NCBI GenBank assembly: GCA_963841705.1
Contig: CAWJDY010000012.1
Location: 47,823-111,822 of the forward strand
DNA from: VAZQ01 sp963841705
GTDB taxonomy: Bacteria > Pseudomonadota > Alphaproteobacteria > Rhizobiales > Xanthobacteraceae
Direction of reading: 5' to 3'
Length of the DNA: 64,000 bases
This document shows positions 34,668 through 46,327 of this stretch, one piece after another. The translations under genes and the position numbers were made by a program. Within the stretch, counting starts at the first letter, position 1. Each line of letters begins with the position of its first letter. The notes under the pieces were generated by a model. The model was given only the letters and a program-made list of their open reading frames with translations. It did no database searches and was not told the DNA's origin.

Positions 34668-35879
34668 ATGGCCCGTGCAGTGCCTGTCCAAGCGCTGGAG
34701 ATGGAGATGCAGAGTCACCCCTCCGGGGTGCTGCTGCGTACCATCGTGATCGGTTTGACCGCGTTTCTCACGGTCGTAGATCTGTTCGCAACGCAGGCCA
34801 TTCTTCCGACCTTGACGCGCGCCTATGCGGTCACTCCCGCGGCCATGGGCTTTGCCGTCAATTCGAGCACCATGGGCATGGCGGTTGCCGGACTGGTCGT
34901 CTCGTTGGTCAGCCAACACATCAACCGCCGACTTGGCATCCTGATCAGTCTGTGCGTCCTCTCGATCCCGACCGCGCTGCTCGCCGTTGCGCCGGATCTG
35001 ACCACATTCACTGTGCTGCGCATCGTGCAGGGTCTTTGCATGGCGTCTGCTTTCACGCTGACGCTTGCCTATCTGGGCGAGGAGTGCAGCGCAGCCGACG
35101 CCGGCGGCGCCTTCGCTGCCTACATCACGGGCAATGTGGCGAGCAACCTCATCGGCCGCATCGTGTCGGCCGCCGTTGCCGATCACCTGGGCCTTGCTTC
35201 GAATTTCTACTTCTTCGCAGCGCTCAATCTCGCCGGCGCCGTGCTCGTCTACTGCACCGTCGCGCAGTCCTCCCCGATGATGCCAATGGGCCCAGTCCAC
35301 TCTCCATTGGCGGCGTGGGTCGCGCATTTGCGCAACCCGCGGCTGCGCGCGGCTTTCGGCATCGGGTTCTGCATCCTGTTCGCGTTCATCGGCACCTTCA
35401 CCTACGTCAACTTCGTCCTGGTGCGGCCACCCCTCTCGCTCGGCCCGATGCAACTCGGATTCGTCTATTTCGTGTTCCTGCCCTCGATCGTGACAACGCT
35501 GCTGGCCGGTCGCGCCGTTCATCGCTGGGGTACCCGACCGACGTTATGGGGATCGCTGGCCCTGGCCGGTGTCGGCCTGCCGCTTCTGCTCCTGCCAAAT
35601 CTCACAGCGGTCCTGCTGGGGATGGTGATCATCGGCGTTGGAACGTTTTTCGCCCAGGCGGTCGCCACCGGCTTCGTGAGCCAAGCCGCCACTGCAGACC
35701 GCGGTGCGGCCAGCGGCATCTATCTCGCTTGCTATTTCGCCGGGGGTTTGATCGGCACGGCCATCCTCGGTCAGATCTTCGACCGGATCGGATGGCCGGC
35801 CTGTGTCGGCGGAATTGCGCTGTCGCTCGGCACGGCCGCAGCTTTGGCCCTTTGCCTGAAAATGCCTCCCGACCGCTAA
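34668..35879 (+). CDS. MFS transporter
   Basis: This is a major facilitator protein with twelve hydrophobic segments. The loop 2-3 motif is degenerate (QHINRRLGI after helix 2), and AYLGEECSAADAGGAFAAYITGN lies near helices 4-5. The layout resembles the drug/sugar efflux (YnfM-like) branch. The start is uncertain: ATG 34668 (used here, 403 aa) has GAGG at 8 bp, GTG 34590 is possible, and ATGs at 34701-34707 open right before the first helix. The likely role is efflux of a small hydrophobic compound (family inference). Confidence 0.88.
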   Translation: MARAVPVQALEMEMQSHPSGVLLRTIVIGLTAFLTVVDLFATQAILPTLTRAYAVTPAAMGFAVNSSTMGMAVAGLVVSLVSQHINRRLGILISLCVLSIPTALLAVAPDLTTFTVLRIVQGLCMASAFTLTLAYLGEECSAADAGGAFAAYITGNVASNLIGRIVSAAVADHLGLASNFYFFAALNLAGAVLVYCTVAQSSPMMPMGPVHSPLAAWVAHLRNPRLRAAFGIGFCILFAFIGTFTYVNFVLVRPPLSLGPMQLGFVYFVFLPSIVTTLLAGRAVHRWGTRPTLWGSLALAGVGLPLLLLPNLTAVLLGMVIIGVGTFFAQAVATGFVSQAATADRGAASGIYLACYFAGGLIGTAILGQIFDRIGWPACVGGIALSLGTAAALALCLKMPPDR

Positions 35880-35887
35880 CCACCACG

Positions 35888-35901
35888 CACACACACACAC
35901 A
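35888..35901. repeat. (CA)7 dinucleotide tract before a histidine kinase gene
   Basis: Seven CA units occupy the 32-bp gap between the MFS stop and the kinase ATG, where a ribosome binding site would be expected; none is seen. Slippage here could alter spacing. Confidence 0.8.
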
Positions 35902-35911
35902 GCAGACTGCC

Positions 35912-36769
35912 ATGGCACACCTTGCCCTTGTCGCGTCCAGTCCCGCGTACCCGCCTGCGGCTCAAATCGCCCACGACTTGCGCAACATCCTCGCGAGCAT
36001 TGGGCTGCACGTCGAAACACTACAGCGCGTCAGCGGGCCAGGCGGCGCCAAGGCGGCGAATGCAGCCTACGCCCTGCTGATACGCTGCACGGATTTATGC
36101 ACCAGCGCTCTGGATCCCACCGACGGTGCGGGCAACACCGTACGCCGGCGCCGCGTAGACCTGGTGCAGAGTGCGCTCCAAGCTGCCGATCTGCTGGCCC
36201 CGAGCGCGCCCATGGGCTTTTCCTTCGATATCGATCAACGCGGCGCGGGCTGGGTGCTCGCCGACCCGGACGACGTATTCCGAATCCTGTTCAATCTGAT
36301 GAGCAATGCCGTGAATGTTGCAGCTCGCAAGGCGCGCACGATGAGATCAGTGACGATCCGCATCAGCAGCGAAGGCAAGATCGTGGCCGCACACGTCAGC
36401 GACGATGGCCCGGGGTTGCCAACTCGCGTCAAGTCACGCTTGTTCAGAGCACAATCGAAGCAGTCGAATGCAGCTCGACACGGCTATGGTCTTGTCATCG
36501 CGCGCGAGCTCGCGGAGCGAAACGGCGGTACATTGACGCTTGCTCCTTCCGCCAAGGGCGCCCATTTCGAGCTGAAACTCGCGTCCGGCTTGGCACCTTG
36601 TGCGACAACGAACGCTCTCGTCTCATCGGCAGCCAGGGCTCCTGGACCGTTCCGTGATGAGCTTCACAAGCTTGGCAAAGACGGCGGCGGACCCCATGCG
36701 CTGCAGGAAACCGGCAACTCTATTCGATTACCTCGTCGGCAAAAACCAGCAGCGTCTCCGGGATCGTGA
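35912..36769 (+). CDS. Orphan soluble histidine kinase
   Basis: This 285-residue kinase has only the catalytic core. The H-box has H21 (QIAHDLRNILASIGLH), the N-box LFNLMSNAVNVA at 127-138, the G1 box DDGPG at 164-168 and G2 GYGLVIARELAE at 191-202. There is no membrane helix, sensor domain or receiver, and no response regulator gene nearby. Domain homology ends near residue 222 (FELKLASG). The last ~60 residues look random and the frame runs 50 bp into the 3' end of the opposing binding protein gene. The native C-terminus has probably been replaced by a rearrangement. No ribosome binding site is evident; coupling to the MFS gene is possible. Confidence 0.82.
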   Translation: MAHLALVASSPAYPPAAQIAHDLRNILASIGLHVETLQRVSGPGGAKAANAAYALLIRCTDLCTSALDPTDGAGNTVRRRRVDLVQSALQAADLLAPSAPMGFSFDIDQRGAGWVLADPDDVFRILFNLMSNAVNVAARKARTMRSVTIRISSEGKIVAAHVSDDGPGLPTRVKSRLFRAQSKQSNAARHGYGLVIARELAERNGGTLTLAPSAKGAHFELKLASGLAPCATTNALVSSAARAPGPFRDELHKLGKDGGGPHALQETGNSIRLPRRQKPAASPGS

Positions 36770-37736
36770 GACCGAGCGCATTCGCGGTCTTCGCATTGAT
36801 CACGAACTCGAATTTGGTCGGCTGCTCGACGGGCAGGTCGGCGGGCTTGGCACCCTTGAGGACCTTGTCCACGTAAACAGCGGCGCGTCGACAAAGATCG
36901 GGAATATCTGCTCCGTAAGCCATTAACCCCCCGGCGTCCGCAAACTCACGGAATCCATACATCGTCGGCAGCCGGTTCTTGATCGTAAGCCCGACAACCC
37001 GCTCCCGGTAGCGAAAGGTCAACGGGTCGACCACCACCACCAAGGCTTCCGAGCGCTCTGCGACCAATGCCACAAAGGCGCCGTCGAGCTGACCCGGCTC
37101 GGATACCGCAATGGGCTGAAGGGTGACCCCTAATCTTTGCGCCGCAGTTCGCAGAACTGTCAGGTACTGGGCGCTGGCAGGATTGACCGGATTCCAAAGG
37201 ACGCCCACGCGCAGCGCGTTCGGAACTGCCTCTTTCAGCAGCTCAAGCCACTTGCTGCTCAATTCGTCGCCGAGGGAAAGTGATAACCCCGTCAGATTCC
37301 CGCCCGGCCGGGCCAGGCTGGGCACGAGGCCCGATTTCATCGGATCGCCGACGATAAAGACAATTGGAAGCGTGCTGGTTCCATTTTTCGCTGCAAGTGC
37401 CGCAGGCAGACTGACCGCCAGAATTACATCGGCCTCGAGGTCAATGATTTCATTGATAAGTTCAGGAAAGCGTTCGCTGCGTCCTTCGGCCCAACGATCC
37501 ACGACGGTCATATTATGACCGTCGATGTAACCGCGCCCCTGCATGCCCTCGCGAAAAGCGTCGAGGAAGTGGTGGTTGGTGGCTAAGGACTCGGCGCCGA
37601 GGAATGCAACGCGCGGATGGGCAACCGGTCTGCGCGGTTGTTGCGCGCGCACAGCGAGTGGCCACGCGGTTGCGCCGCCGAAGAGCGCAATGACATCGCG
37701 GCGTCTTAACCGACCGAATTGCATCTGATTGTCCAT
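36720..37736 (-). CDS. ABC-type substrate-binding protein, intact
   Basis: This 338-residue periplasmic binding protein of the ABC_sub_bind family is complete from the leader RRRDVIALFGGATAWPLAVRAQQ to the terminal FADEVIE. It contains PIVFIVGDPMKSGLVPSLARPGG and CRRAAVYVDKVLKGAKPADLP. It is an orphan: no ABC permease or ATPase nearby. Two CRP-like palindromes lie 170-230 bp upstream. Its 3' end overlaps the opposing kinase frame by 50 bp. Immediately upstream lie two further, broken members of the same family. Confidence 0.92.
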   Translation of the reverse strand: MDNQMQFGRLRRRDVIALFGGATAWPLAVRAQQPRRPVAHPRVAFLGAESLATNHHFLDAFREGMQGRGYIDGHNMTVVDRWAEGRSERFPELINEIIDLEADVILAVSLPAALAAKNGTSTLPIVFIVGDPMKSGLVPSLARPGGNLTGLSLSLGDELSSKWLELLKEAVPNALRVGVLWNPVNPASAQYLTVLRTAAQRLGVTLQPIAVSEPGQLDGAFVALVAERSEALVVVVDPLTFRYRERVVGLTIKNRLPTMYGFREFADAGGLMAYGADIPDLCRRAAVYVDKVLKGAKPADLPVEQPTKFEFVINAKTANALGLTIPETLLVFADEVIE

Positions 37737-37906
37737 GAGCCAAAACTGCGTCGCAGAAACATCTGCTCGCTGCAGTCAGCCATGAGGGAAAGGTGAAAGC
37801 GCGTCTCGGATGTTCCTCTCACGCTGAAGTCATTGCTGCCCGCACTCCCGACGAGGCGAGATGCGGCAGGGCTTGGATGCAGGCTAGGTCACTTTGCGCA
37901 AAGCGG

Positions 37907-37924
37907 TTGTGATCTGGATCACAA
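37907..37924. promoter_or_regulatory. CRP-like site 1: TTGTGATCTGGATCACAA
   Basis: This near-perfect palindrome fits the CRP/FNR-superfamily consensus TGTGA-N6-TCACA. It lies ~170 bp upstream of the intact binding protein start, exactly 40 bp (centre to centre) from a second site. Confidence 0.6.
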
Positions 37925-37945
37925 TCCGAAAGCCTGGCGCGCGCG

Positions 37946-37965
37946 AGTGTGATCTAGCTCACACT
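37946..37965. promoter_or_regulatory. CRP-like site 2: AGTGTGATCTAGCTCACACT
   Basis: This palindrome also fits TGTGA-N6-TCACA, with one mismatch in its arms. The 40-bp spacing to site 1 places both on the same DNA face. Confidence 0.6.
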
Positions 37966-38062
37966 TCGCTACGCCGAGCAGGCGGTGCTGCGCGCTCGCC
38001 GCAAGCGGCCACCCCTGCGGCCATGCCGTGCCCAGATGGCCTCAGAGGGGGAGCATGTGGCT

Positions 38063-38184
38063 CCTGGGTCCCGGATCTTCCCCCGGGTCAAGCCCGGGGT
38101 CGTCCGGGACACGAAACACCTCGTGTCCCGGCCGAGTGCAGTGAGGGCGTCTTCGCCCGAAACGGAACGAGAGCCGGGACCCAG
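38063..38184. repeat. Inverted-repeat element CTGGGTCCCGG...CCGGGACCCAG (family P6)
   Basis: The terminal inverted repeats CTGGGTCCCGG / CCGGGACCCAG enclose internal palindromes (CCCCGGGTCAAGCCCGGGG, GTCCGGGACACGAAACACCTCGTGTCCCGG). The right end falls exactly where the reading frame of a binding protein gene leaves the family sequence, so the element probably inserted there or mediated a deletion. Confidence 0.85.
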
Positions 38185-39024
38185 TTGAGGATGCGGCCGA
38201 CATAGTCGCCGGCCTGCCTGAACAATTCGGTCAGGATGGTTCCGTAGCTCATCAGCCCGCCGGCTTCCGCGAATTGCCGCCATTCATAGATCCCGGGCAT
38301 CCGAAGCTGCACCGCCGGATCGATGACGAAAGAGCGCCGGCTGGTGAAATACAGGTCGGCACCGACCAGCACCGCCGCGGCATGCTGTTGCGCAAACGCG
38401 CTGAAGGCTGCGGCGATCTCGCGTTCGTCGCTTGCCCTCTCGACATGGATTTTCACACCGAGCGCCCGAGACGCTTCGCTCAAATCCTTCATCTGATTTT
38501 CGAAGAAGGGATTTCTGGGATTGAGAAGTGCGGCGATCAGATCGGCTTTTGGAACGAGCTCGCGGAGGAGGCCTAATCGCTTGCCCTCCATCTGGTTGGT
38601 AAAGAAGCTGATCCCGGTGAGATTGCCACCGGGGCGGTTCAGCGCAGCTACCAGGCCGGTCTTGACGGGATCAGCGCCGATAACTGGGCACCGTTGACGT
38701 CGCCGCCTTCGCGGCAAGCGCAGCGGCGGTCGTCCCGGTGAATAGGATGCTCGCTTTGCTGCTGACGAGCTCGGCGGCAAGCGTCGGCAGCCGGCTGAAG
38801 TTGTTGGCCGCAAAACGGAATGCAATGCCGGCATTGCGGCCGCCGTCAAAGCCCGCCTCGCTCAAGCCCTTACGGAATGCGGATACGATCTCGGCTTCGC
38901 CGCCGGGCGTGGTAAGGCCGAGATAGCCGATCACTGGGGGCGCTGGTTGCTGCGCCGGTGCCACGAGCGGCCAAGCGGCCGCCGCCGCGCCGCCCAAAAC
39001 CTCGATGAATTCGCGCCGCCTCAT
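38185..39024 (-). pseudogene. ABC-type substrate-binding protein, frameshifted and cut by a repeat
   Basis: The leader (MRRREFIEVLGGAAAAAWPL, then VAPAQQ) and first lobe read well from 39024 to KAATSTVP. Near 38690 several bases are missing and the family sequence (IGADPVKTGLVAALNRPGGN, LTGISFF) continues in another frame. It then runs to QAGDYVGRIL, where a P6 repeat replaces the last ~40 codons. Two independent lesions make it clearly dead. It is transcribed in the same direction as the intact copy at 36720. Confidence 0.88.
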
Positions 39025-39078
39025 TGCAGCCCCCTGAGCTCAGGCCATGGCATCATAGCGGGTGGAGCGCGCCGGCGT

Positions 39079-39107
39079 GCAGGGGCGGGTTTGAAACCCG
39101 CCCCTGC
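39079..39107. repeat. 29-bp palindrome, family P1
   Basis: GCAGGGGCGGGTTTG followed by AAACCCGCCCCTGC, a perfect inverted repeat. It lies between two binding protein pseudogenes. Confidence 0.9.
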
Positions 39108-39130
39108 AATCGCGGAGCCGTTAGTGATTG

Positions 39131-39300
39131 TCACTCGATTACCTCGTCGGCGCGCAGCTGGAATTCGCGGCTGATCGTGAGCCCCAGCGCCTGCGCAGCC
39201 TTGAGATTGATCACCAGCTCGAATTTGCTTGGCTGCTCGATCGGAAGTTCGGCTGGGTTGGCGCCGTTGAGGATCTTGTCGACGTATTGCATCCGATCCC
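39131..39300 (-). pseudogene. C-terminal fragment of an ABC-type substrate-binding protein
   Basis: The minus frame reads QYVDKILNGANPAELPIEQP, then SKFELVINLKAAQALGLTIS and ADEVIE, with the stop at 39131. This is the usual last ~53 residues of the ABC_sub_bind family. Upstream the frame turns into repeat DNA (P1 and P2 elements at 39386-39576), and no N-terminal part exists. It is the sixth family member in the window and the most reduced. Confidence 0.85.
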
Positions 39301-39385
39301 CTTCAGCCTGGGAGCGCGCGGCGGAATAGCGAGCCGACAAGGTTCCGTCACAAGTTAACCTCGGCGTCATTCCGGGGCGCCGGGG

Positions 39386-39414
39386 CGTAGGGGCGGTTTT
39401 GAAACCCGCCCCTA
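39386..39414. repeat. 29-bp palindrome, family P1 (one mismatch)
   Basis: GTAGGGGCGGTTTTG followed by AAACCCGCCCCTAC. It directly precedes a P2 element. Confidence 0.85.
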
Positions 39415-39428
39415 CGAGGCACGGAGAT

Positions 39429-39576
39429 GTAGGGTGGGTTAGCCGTGCAAGTCGGCTCCCGCAGCCGACTTGCACAACGTAACCCACCATCCGCCGTACG
39501 GGCAAGCTCGGCCGGGCAACGGTGGGTTACGCCATGCGAGCCGGATGAACCGGCTCGCATGGCCAACCCACCCTAC
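39429..39576. repeat. Double-hairpin element, family P2
   Basis: Outer ends GTAGGGTGGGTTAGCC and GGCCAACCCACCCTAC enclose hairpins GTGCAAGTCGGCTCCCGCAGCCGACTTGCAC and GCGAGCCGGATGAACCGGCTCGC. It lies 25 bp beyond the metH stop. Confidence 0.9.
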
Positions 39577-39601
39577 GGCGCGCGGAGCATTGCCACACAA
39601 A

Positions 39602-43339
<3,738 letters not shown>

Positions 43340-43351
43340 TTTCACTCCGTC

Positions 43352-43501
43352 TAGTGGAGTGGGTTAGTTAGTCGTCGCGCCGACCACAAGGTCGGCTCGA
43401 CGGCGTAACCCACCGCCACCCGGTCCGCAGACGGGTTCCTGGTGGGTTACGCCGCACAAGCCGGCTGCCGGCAGCCGGCTTGCGCAGCTAACCCACCCTA
43501 C
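43352..43501. repeat. Double-hairpin element, family P2, between metF and metH
   Basis: The ends are TAGTGGAGTGGGTTAG and CTAACCCACCCTACA, with inner hairpins CGACCACAAGGTCG and CAAGCCGGCTGCCGGCAGCCGGCTTG. It separates two genes that should share a transcript and could attenuate metH (inference). Confidence 0.9.
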
Positions 43502-43524
43502 AACACCATAGTCGTTGGTGCGCA

Positions 43525-44472
43525 TCACGCCGCCCCAGCTGCCAGCTTCGGAGCTGTGCCGGCAGAGATGTCTTCACGTGCAGGCCGCAGGCCAAGCAGA
43601 TGACACACCGCGTATACGAGGTCGGCGCGGTTCATCGTGTAGAAGTGAAAGGTGGTGACGCCGCGGTCCACGAGATCGAGAACCTGCTCGGCCGCAACCG
43701 CAGCGGCGATGAGCTTGCGGGTTGCCGCATCCTGGTCGAGCCCCTCGAATCTCTGCGCCAGCCAATCCGGAACCGACGCCCCGCAACGCGCGGCGAAGGC
43801 TTTGGTCTGCTTGAAATTCTGCACCGGGAGAATTCCCGGCACGACCGGCACGTCGATGCCGCGCGCGCGTACGCGGTCGAGATAGGCGAAATAGAGGTCA
43901 TTCTCGAAGAAGAACTGGGTGATCGCGCGCGTTGCGCCGGCGTCGACCTTGGCCGCCAGCATATCGAGGTCCGCCGCAACCGTAGGGCTGTCGGGGTGCT
44001 TTTCCGGATAGGCGGAGACCGAGACCTCGACGTCGGCGATGCGTTTGATGCCGGCAACGAGATCGGCGGCATTGCGATAGCCTCCGGGGTGCGGCGCATA
44101 GCGGTCGCCGATGCCGCCGATGGGATCGCCGCGCAACGCCACGATGTGGCGCACACCGGCAACGCAATAATCGCGGATCACGCTGTCGATCTCATCGCAT
44201 GTGGCAGCCACGCAGGTCAGATGCGCCGCGGGGGTGAGCGCAGTCTCGGCCAGAATGCGCTTGACCGTGCTGTGGGTGCGTTCACGGGTGGAGCCGCCAG
44301 CGCCATAGGTCACGGACACGAAGTGGGGACGCAACGGCGCCAGCCGCGTAATCAACTCCCACAGCGTGCGTTCCATCTCCTCGGTCTTGGGCGGAAAGAA
44401 TTCGAACGACACCCGAATCCGGCGCTCGTCTCCTGCATGCACGAATCGACTGGCCCGCAGCACGCTGTTCAT
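43525..44472 (-). CDS. metF: 5,10-methylenetetrahydrofolate reductase
   Basis: This 315-residue FAD enzyme reduces methylene-THF to methyl-THF for MetH. Family marks are VSFEFFPPKTEEMERTLW, VSVTYGAGGSTRERTH, HIVALRGDP, ITQFFFENDLYF and PVVPGILPV. The ATG at 44472 directly abuts the sahR stop (no gap), so expression is coupled to the regulator. MetH follows downstream after a repeat. Confidence 0.97.
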   Translation of the reverse strand: MNSVLRASRFVHAGDERRIRVSFEFFPPKTEEMERTLWELITRLAPLRPHFVSVTYGAGGSTRERTHSTVKRILAETALTPAAHLTCVAATCDEIDSVIRDYCVAGVRHIVALRGDPIGGIGDRYAPHPGGYRNAADLVAGIKRIADVEVSVSAYPEKHPDSPTVAADLDMLAAKVDAGATRAITQFFFENDLYFAYLDRVRARGIDVPVVPGILPVQNFKQTKAFAARCGASVPDWLAQRFEGLDQDAATRKLIAAAVAAEQVLDLVDRGVTTFHFYTMNRADLVYAVCHLLGLRPAREDISAGTAPKLAAGAA

Positions 44473-45474
44473 TCAGGCCACCTGGCCCATGGCGGGCTGC
44501 GCGATGCTCAGCCGCTGATCTCGGCCGAGCCACAGCGACACGGCGATCCGGCCTGAAGCTTCAGGCGGTGCAAGCATTCTGTGCAGCGCCAGCTCGAGAC
44601 CGGCGGCTTGCATCCATTCGGCGACCGTCTCCGCGGCGAAGCCGAGGCGGCGGTGGGCGTGCTCGTCGCGCAGGAACTCGAGCTGGTGCGGCGCGAAGTC
44701 CACCACCAGCAAGCGGGCCGCCGGGCGAAGCACGCGCGCAGCTTCGCGAATGGCGCGCGCGCCGTCGTCGAGGAAATGCAGCACCTGATGAATGACGACG
44801 CCATCGAACGCATCGTTGGGGAGCGAGAGGTCGTAGATATCGCCCTGTCGCACGCTGCAATGGCGCAGCCCGGCGCGGTCGAGCCGCGCGCGCGCGAATG
44901 CCAGCATGTCCAGAGACAGATCGAGCCCGAGCCCGCGGTCGATGATCGGGCCGAACAATTCGAGCATGCGCCCGGTTCCCGTGCCGAGATCAAGCAGCGT
45001 GCGAATGGATGCCTGCCCCATCGCGGCAATGATCGCGTCCTCGACCGCCTCATCGGCCACGTGCAGATTGCGGATGCGATCCCACTCCGCCGCATGCCGG
45101 CGAAAATACGCTTGCGCCGATGCGGCGCGTTGCGCCCGCACGGCCGCAAGCCGCTCGCGGTCGCGCGCAATGGTGCCGTCGGTGGCGTCGAGGCGCGATA
45201 TGAGCATGCGGGCAAGCTCCGCTCCCTCACCTCGCTCGCTCAGACGAAAGAACGCCCAGGCGCCTTCGCGGAAACGATCGATGAGACCCGCCTGCATGAG
45301 GAGGCGCAGATGACGCGAGATGCGCGGCTGCGACTGCCGTAAAATGGTTGTGAGCTCGGACACTGTGAGCTCGGCCTCGGAAAGCAGCGCAAGGACGCGC
45401 AAGCGCGTGGCTTCGCCTGCGGCTTTCAGCGCCATGTTCAGGGCCTCAAATCGCAGTTGCGCAGGAGCTGACAT
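44473..45474 (-). CDS. sahR: SahR-type regulator: ArsR HTH fused to a SAM methyltransferase-like domain
   Basis: The product is 333 residues. Residues ~10-95 form an ArsR winged helix (ATRLRVLALLSEAELTVSEL, then RQSQPRISRHLRLLMQAGLI). From about 125 to 310 lies a class I methyltransferase fold (TLLDLGTGTGRMLELF, GLDLSLDMLAFAR, VVIHQVLHFLDDGARAIREA). This architecture and the metF/metH linkage match SahR, a repressor of SAM cycle genes released by S-adenosylhomocysteine. The methyltransferase fold serves as the sensor. The ATG at 45474 is chosen since the HTH begins just after it. An AT-rich palindrome upstream is the likely operator. Confidence 0.9.
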   Translation of the reverse strand: MSAPAQLRFEALNMALKAAGEATRLRVLALLSEAELTVSELTTILRQSQPRISRHLRLLMQAGLIDRFREGAWAFFRLSERGEGAELARMLISRLDATDGTIARDRERLAAVRAQRAASAQAYFRRHAAEWDRIRNLHVADEAVEDAIIAAMGQASIRTLLDLGTGTGRMLELFGPIIDRGLGLDLSLDMLAFARARLDRAGLRHCSVRQGDIYDLSLPNDAFDGVVIHQVLHFLDDGARAIREAARVLRPAARLLVVDFAPHQLEFLRDEHAHRRLGFAAETVAEWMQAAGLELALHRMLAPPEASGRIAVSLWLGRDQRLSIAQPAMGQVA

Positions 45475-45500
45475 TGGGGGAGAGCTTCTTCCCGATCCGC

Positions 45501-45516
45501 ATAAAAATATCTTTAT
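45501..45516. promoter_or_regulatory. Candidate SahR operator, ATAAAAATATCTTTAT
   Basis: An AT-rich near-palindrome lies 27 bp upstream of sahR, in otherwise GC-rich DNA. Its place over the expected promoter fits autoregulation of sahR-metF-metH. The match to a published SahR motif was not checked. Confidence 0.55.
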
Positions 45517-45560
45517 ACTGTTAAATGGAGACTTCAAGGCAGCAATGTGATCGCGGTTCT

Positions 45561-45694
45561 ATAGGGTGGGGTTAGCTTTCCGAGTCGGCTGCTTGCAGCC
45601 GACTTGGAAAGCGTAACCCACCGTCTTGGCGTCCCATGGCTCGGCGGGTTACGCCGCAAATCGGCAAGGCCGATTTGCGGCTAACCCGCCCTAC
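45561..45694. repeat. Double-hairpin element, family P2, between sahR and trmO
   Basis: The ends are ATAGGGTGGGGTTAGC and GGCTAACCCGCCCTAC. Inner hairpins are CCGAGTCGGCTGCTTGCAGCCGACTTGG and GCAAATCGGCAAGGCCGATTTGC. It occupies most of the divergent promoter region. Confidence 0.9.
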
Positions 45695-45716
45695 CCAGTG
45701 GTACGAGGATCCGCGC

Positions 45717-46223
45717 ATGACCGACAACAAATGGAACATCCGCGAAGGCGAGGTCGCGGTCGAGCTACCGCAGCACTTCGATGCTTCGCTCTACTTTATC
45801 GGCCGGATCCGCACGCCTTGGACCGACCGCGACAATTGTCCGAAGAACGCGCGCGAGTCGGACGCCGTCTGCACCATCGAGGTTGACCCATTATGGGCGC
45901 CCGCCCTCAAGGGCGTCGAGACGTGCTCGCATATCGTCGTGCTTTACTGGATGGACAGATCGCGCCGCGATCTGGTGACCCAGGTACCGCGTCATTACGG
46001 CATAGGTCGAGGCACTTTCGCGCTGCGATCCCCCGCCCGGCCAAATCCGATCGCAATGAGCGTGGCCCACCTGCTCGGCATGGATGGTAATCGGCTATCG
46101 GCCGTGGGGCTCGACTGCCTCGACGGAACGCCCCTCCTCGACATCAAGCCTTATTTCGCCTCGACCAATTCTATCACCGAGGCGGTCGTCGGCTGGCGCG
46201 CGAAGCGCGGTGAAGGCGCGTAG
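45717..46223 (+). CDS. trmO: tRNA-Thr (N6-methyl-t6A37) methyltransferase, TsaA/TrmO family
   Basis: This 168-residue member of the TsaA-like beta-barrel family uses SAM to methylate t6A37 in tRNA. Signatures are YFIGRIRTPW at the N-terminus, CSHIVVLYWMDRSRRDL, and the SAM-binding RSPARPNPIAMSV followed by LLDIKPYF. The ATG at 45717 is set by the homology and has GAGGA 7 bp upstream. It is divergent from sahR, with a P2 element between. Its use of SAM makes the SAM cycle neighbourhood suggestive, though co-regulation is only a guess. Confidence 0.88.
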   Translation: MTDNKWNIREGEVAVELPQHFDASLYFIGRIRTPWTDRDNCPKNARESDAVCTIEVDPLWAPALKGVETCSHIVVLYWMDRSRRDLVTQVPRHYGIGRGTFALRSPARPNPIAMSVAHLLGMDGNRLSAVGLDCLDGTPLLDIKPYFASTNSITEAVVGWRAKRGEGA

Positions 46224-46327
46224 GGGCGGCCGCCCCGCGTGCATGCCTGCCTCACGGTCTTGTGCACCGCCGCATTGAACCCGGCGACCCCCCTCCCCGA
46301 CCAATGGGCATCGGAGGGGGGAGCGTC

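Noticed and set aside
34661..35911. Fusion of the histidine kinase to a 417-residue N-terminal part
   Set aside because: The part before 35912 is the MFS transporter gene read in the wrong frame; its Arg/His-rich text has no domain.
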